Shown here: piece by piece, positions 61,989-64,000 of the stretch
How the letters are laid out: every line of letters starts with the position of its first letter
Numbering within the stretch: position 1 is the first letter of the stretch
Assembly (NCBI RefSeq): GCF_024498355.1
Contig: NZ_CP101833.1
Location: forward strand, 3,081,001-3,145,000
Source: Bacillus pumilus
Lineage (GTDB): Bacteria > Bacillota > Bacilli > Bacillales > Bacillaceae
Direction: 5' to 3'
Length of the DNA stretch: 64,000 bases
Notes under the pieces: generated by a model
Database searches by the model: none
Told to the model about the DNA's origin: nothing
Seen by the model: the letters and a program-made list of their open reading frames with translations, nothing else
Program-made: the position numbers and the translations under genes

Positions 61989-64000
61989 CTATTTAAACAC
62001 AACCTCAACCACCCGCTTCGATGATTCCCCGCTCTCTAAATAGCAGAATTTTTCATAAAACGGTGCAAATGAAGCTGGTAATGCAAAGGTTGGCTGTTCT
62101 GTTTCTCTTACCCAGTCAATGACACTTGCTGTCTCTTTTACAAGCGGTCCAGGTGCTTCTTGTTCAAAGTCGAAGTAGAAGCCTCTGAGCTTGTCACGAT
62201 ATGTTTCGATGTCTGGCACATAGAACAGCATCGGACGTTTGAGATTTGCATAATCAAAGAACACCGATGAGTAATCTGTGATGAGCAGATCAGAAATCAT
62301 ATAAAGGTCTCTGATGTCTTCGTAATGAGAGAAGTCATAGGCAAAGCCTTCATATGGTCCTAAATCAAAGTTTTCAGCTACTAGATAGTGCATACGAAGA
62401 ATGATGATATAGTCGTCTCCGATAGATGCTCTTAGCTCATGCAGATCAAGGTCTAAATCAAATTTGTACTGCCCTTTTTTATAAAATTGATCGTCTCTCC
62501 ATGTCGGTGCATATAAGATCAATTTTTTATCAAGCGGCAGGTTCATTTTTTGCTTGAGTGCCCTCATCGTTTCTTCATTGTTTTGATTGTGAAGGAAGTC
62601 GTTTCTCGGATATCCTGACTCAACCATCGTCTTTTGAAATTGGAACGCACGTGTAAAGATTTCAGTCGAGTATGCATTAGGAGAAATGAGGTAATCCCAA
62701 TTCGATGCTTCTTTCGTGAAATTCTTTTTGTATTTCTTCGTGTTCGTTCCAGGCATATGCACCTCGTCCATGTCCATCGCCAGTCGTTTTAACGGCGTAC
62801 CGTGCCATGTTTGCAGGTATGTTGTATGGTCTGGTTTTGGGACCCAAAGCGGCAATCGACTGTTGACGACCCAATACTCAGCTCTTGCCATCGCAACAAT
62901 CCATTTGAATGACAGACGATTGATATAGTAGATGTCCTTTTCCTTAAACGGTGCTTCATGCCCTTTTTTGACGCTCCAGATCAACGTATATTCAGGGTGA
63001 TTTTCTTTCATATACTCATAAATAGCACGCGGGTTACAACTGAATTGTTTTCCATTAAAGCTTTCAAAAACAACGGTTTTCTTTTTCACGGACAATTTAC
63101 TTGCTAGCTTAAAGGTCGTTTTGAAGGTTCTTGTCACCAATTGATTACGGACTTTTTTGATTTTGCCAATTTTCTTTTTGAATTTCTTCCACTTGCTTTT
63201 GACATAGTACTTCGCACGGGTTTTGATTGTGTAATCATTAATTCGGATGCCAAGCGTTTGCCTCTTTTTCTTTCGATATACTTCAAATCGAATCGGGATA
63301 TCGTTCTTTTTTTGTATTTGGACAAGCCCTTTTAATTGATTAGATCGATCTCCAAGCACAAGTGACGGTGTTGTTAAAGTCTCTTCTACTCCGTTAACTT
63401 CACATATAAATTCAAAGTACATTCTATAGATATATCGCTTATCTGTAGAATAGGTTAATGCCCCTAAAGGGACTTCAACTTTGAAAGGATATATCTCTGG
63501 CATCTCCCCGTCTGTTCTATAATAATCAATTTCACTTTTTTGCTGGAAATTTACGGGGAAGCGGTGCTCCATTTCGGGGGCACTGTTCCTTTTGACCAGG
63601 ATTTGTATTCTTTTGATTCGATAAGAGTGCTCAGCACTTATCACACCACAATATCCATTTAGAGTCAGGATATTGGTCTCATCGAGTGATATCTGCTTCA
63701 TTTTCGTGATCTTCATTTCTCGCTTGACCTTAATAGAAGCATTCCCTTTGTCCGTACGATATGGTATGGCAAGGAGCAGAGCGTTTTGATTTTCTATGAA
63801 ACAGACTTCAGGCGTTTCGACATCCAGCTTTAGACGACGCTTATAATAAGGATTGTCGTCTTCATCTATGAATTGTCCTTCTTCCTCTTCCAATTCCGCC
63901 TCTTCGTCCTCTCCATCAGAATCATACGAGGAGTCTTCGGTTTCATCTTCGCTCTCACTACTATCAATCATTTGAGAAAAATCCGTCACATATAAATTAT
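61989..64000 (-). CDS. CDP-glycerol glycerophosphotransferase (TagF-like), probably cut by window edge
   Basis: At least 669 codons; the frame is still open at base 64000. The first GTG (63989) and the ATG six codons later have no ribosome-binding site, so the true start probably lies outside. After a strongly acidic Ser/Asp/Glu stretch comes a beta-rich region (about 55-250), a very basic segment, and a Glyphos_transf domain (about 300-666) with YLQTWHGTPLKRLAMDMDEV, LYAPTWRDDQFY and LLITDYSSVFFDYANLKRPM. Similar in layout to the protein at 57700-59721, but base composition is near that of the core genes. Likely a main teichoic acid polymerase or priming enzyme. Confidence 0.82.
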   Translation of the reverse strand, partial: NLYVTDFSQMIDSSESEDETEDSSYDSDGEDEEAELEEEEGQFIDEDDNPYYKRRLKLDVETPEVCFIENQNALLLAIPYRTDKGNASIKVKREMKITKMKQISLDETNILTLNGYCGVISAEHSYRIKRIQILVKRNSAPEMEHRFPVNFQQKSEIDYYRTDGEMPEIYPFKVEVPLGALTYSTDKRYIYRMYFEFICEVNGVEETLTTPSLVLGDRSNQLKGLVQIQKKNDIPIRFEVYRKKKRQTLGIRINDYTIKTRAKYYVKSKWKKFKKKIGKIKKVRNQLVTRTFKTTFKLASKLSVKKKTVVFESFNGKQFSCNPRAIYEYMKENHPEYTLIWSVKKGHEAPFKEKDIYYINRLSFKWIVAMARAEYWVVNSRLPLWVPKPDHTTYLQTWHGTPLKRLAMDMDEVHMPGTNTKKYKKNFTKEASNWDYLISPNAYSTEIFTRAFQFQKTMVESGYPRNDFLHNQNNEETMRALKQKMNLPLDKKLILYAPTWRDDQFYKKGQYKFDLDLDLHELRASIGDDYIIILRMHYLVAENFDLGPYEGFAYDFSHYEDIRDLYMISDLLITDYSSVFFDYANLKRPMLFYVPDIETYRDKLRGFYFDFEQEAPGPLVKETASVIDWVRETEQPTFALPASFAPFYEKFCYLESGESSKRVVEVVFK

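Noticed and set aside
1..64000. tRNA, rRNA or complete insertion sequences
   Set aside because: No cloverleaf with CCA, no rRNA-like sequence and no transposase frame was recognised anywhere in the window.

Overview
The window looks like a chromosomal segment of a low-to-medium GC Firmicute of the genus Bacillus. Almost every conserved gene, its length and its order match the region of the B. subtilis chromosome that runs from ctpB-ftsXE through prfB-secA-hpf, the late flagellar genes, comF, degSU and the wall-polymer genes (tagO, tua, lyt, mnaA, gtaB, tagGH). Departures from B. subtilis 168 (no hag after csrA, an extra epimerase in the tua operon, a lytA paralogue, a different polymer cassette after tagG) suggest a related species; a B. 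pumilus-type organism is my guess. No rRNA, tRNA, CRISPR array, prophage or complete IS was seen. Nearly all genes are on the minus strand.

Layout. 1-5.9 kb: ctpB (cut by the edge), a TauE-type exporter on the opposite strand, a coiled-coil/M23 wall hydrolase next to ftsX-ftsE, cccB and yvjA. 6.0-13.4 kb: an alpha/beta hydrolase, a ~190-bp structured insert bounded by 13-bp direct repeats, an M3 oligoendopeptidase, prfB with its programmed +1 frameshift, secA and hpf. 13.5-23.5 kb: chemotaxis receptor, unknown small gene, fliT, fliS, fliD, yvyC, csrA, fliW, yviE, flgL, flgK, flgN, flgM, yvyF. The flagellin gene that normally lies between csrA and yvyC is missing. 23.5-31 kb: comFC-comFB-comFA, degV, degU-degS, yvyE, and an LCP ligase (tagV). 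31-42.2 kb: tagO and a nine-gene teichuronic acid operon (tuaA, B, C, D, an added NAD-dependent epimerase, E, F, G, H) preceded by PhoP-type repeats. 42.3-50.8 kb: lytA paralogue, lytC, lytB, lytA, divergent lytR, mnaA, gtaB. 50.8-64 kb: tagH, tagG and a variable wall-polymer cassette.

How the genes fit together. Much of the right half makes, exports and attaches anionic wall polymers. TagO and MnaA start the linkage unit. GtaB supplies UDP-glucose, and TuaD turns it into UDP-glucuronate for teichuronic acid. TagGH exports teichoic acid, and two LCP proteins (TagV, LytR) attach it to peptidoglycan. LytABC remodels the wall and is tied to motility through a sigma-D promoter. After tagG the usual tagF/E/D/A/B set is not visible. 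Instead an AT-rich block encodes RmlA and RmlB without RmlC or RmlD, a DegT-family sugar aminotransferase, an ATP-grasp protein fused to a HAD domain, a GT2 glycosyltransferase and a TagF-like polymerase. I read this as a pathway to a dTDP-4-amino-4,6-dideoxysugar that is further modified and placed on a poly(polyol phosphate) wall polymer. It is the best candidate in the window for an undescribed system.

Starts were chosen from ribosome-binding-site spacing and family length; several differ from the longest open frame, and TTG or GTG starts are frequent. All functional names are from reading the translated sequences, with no database search.
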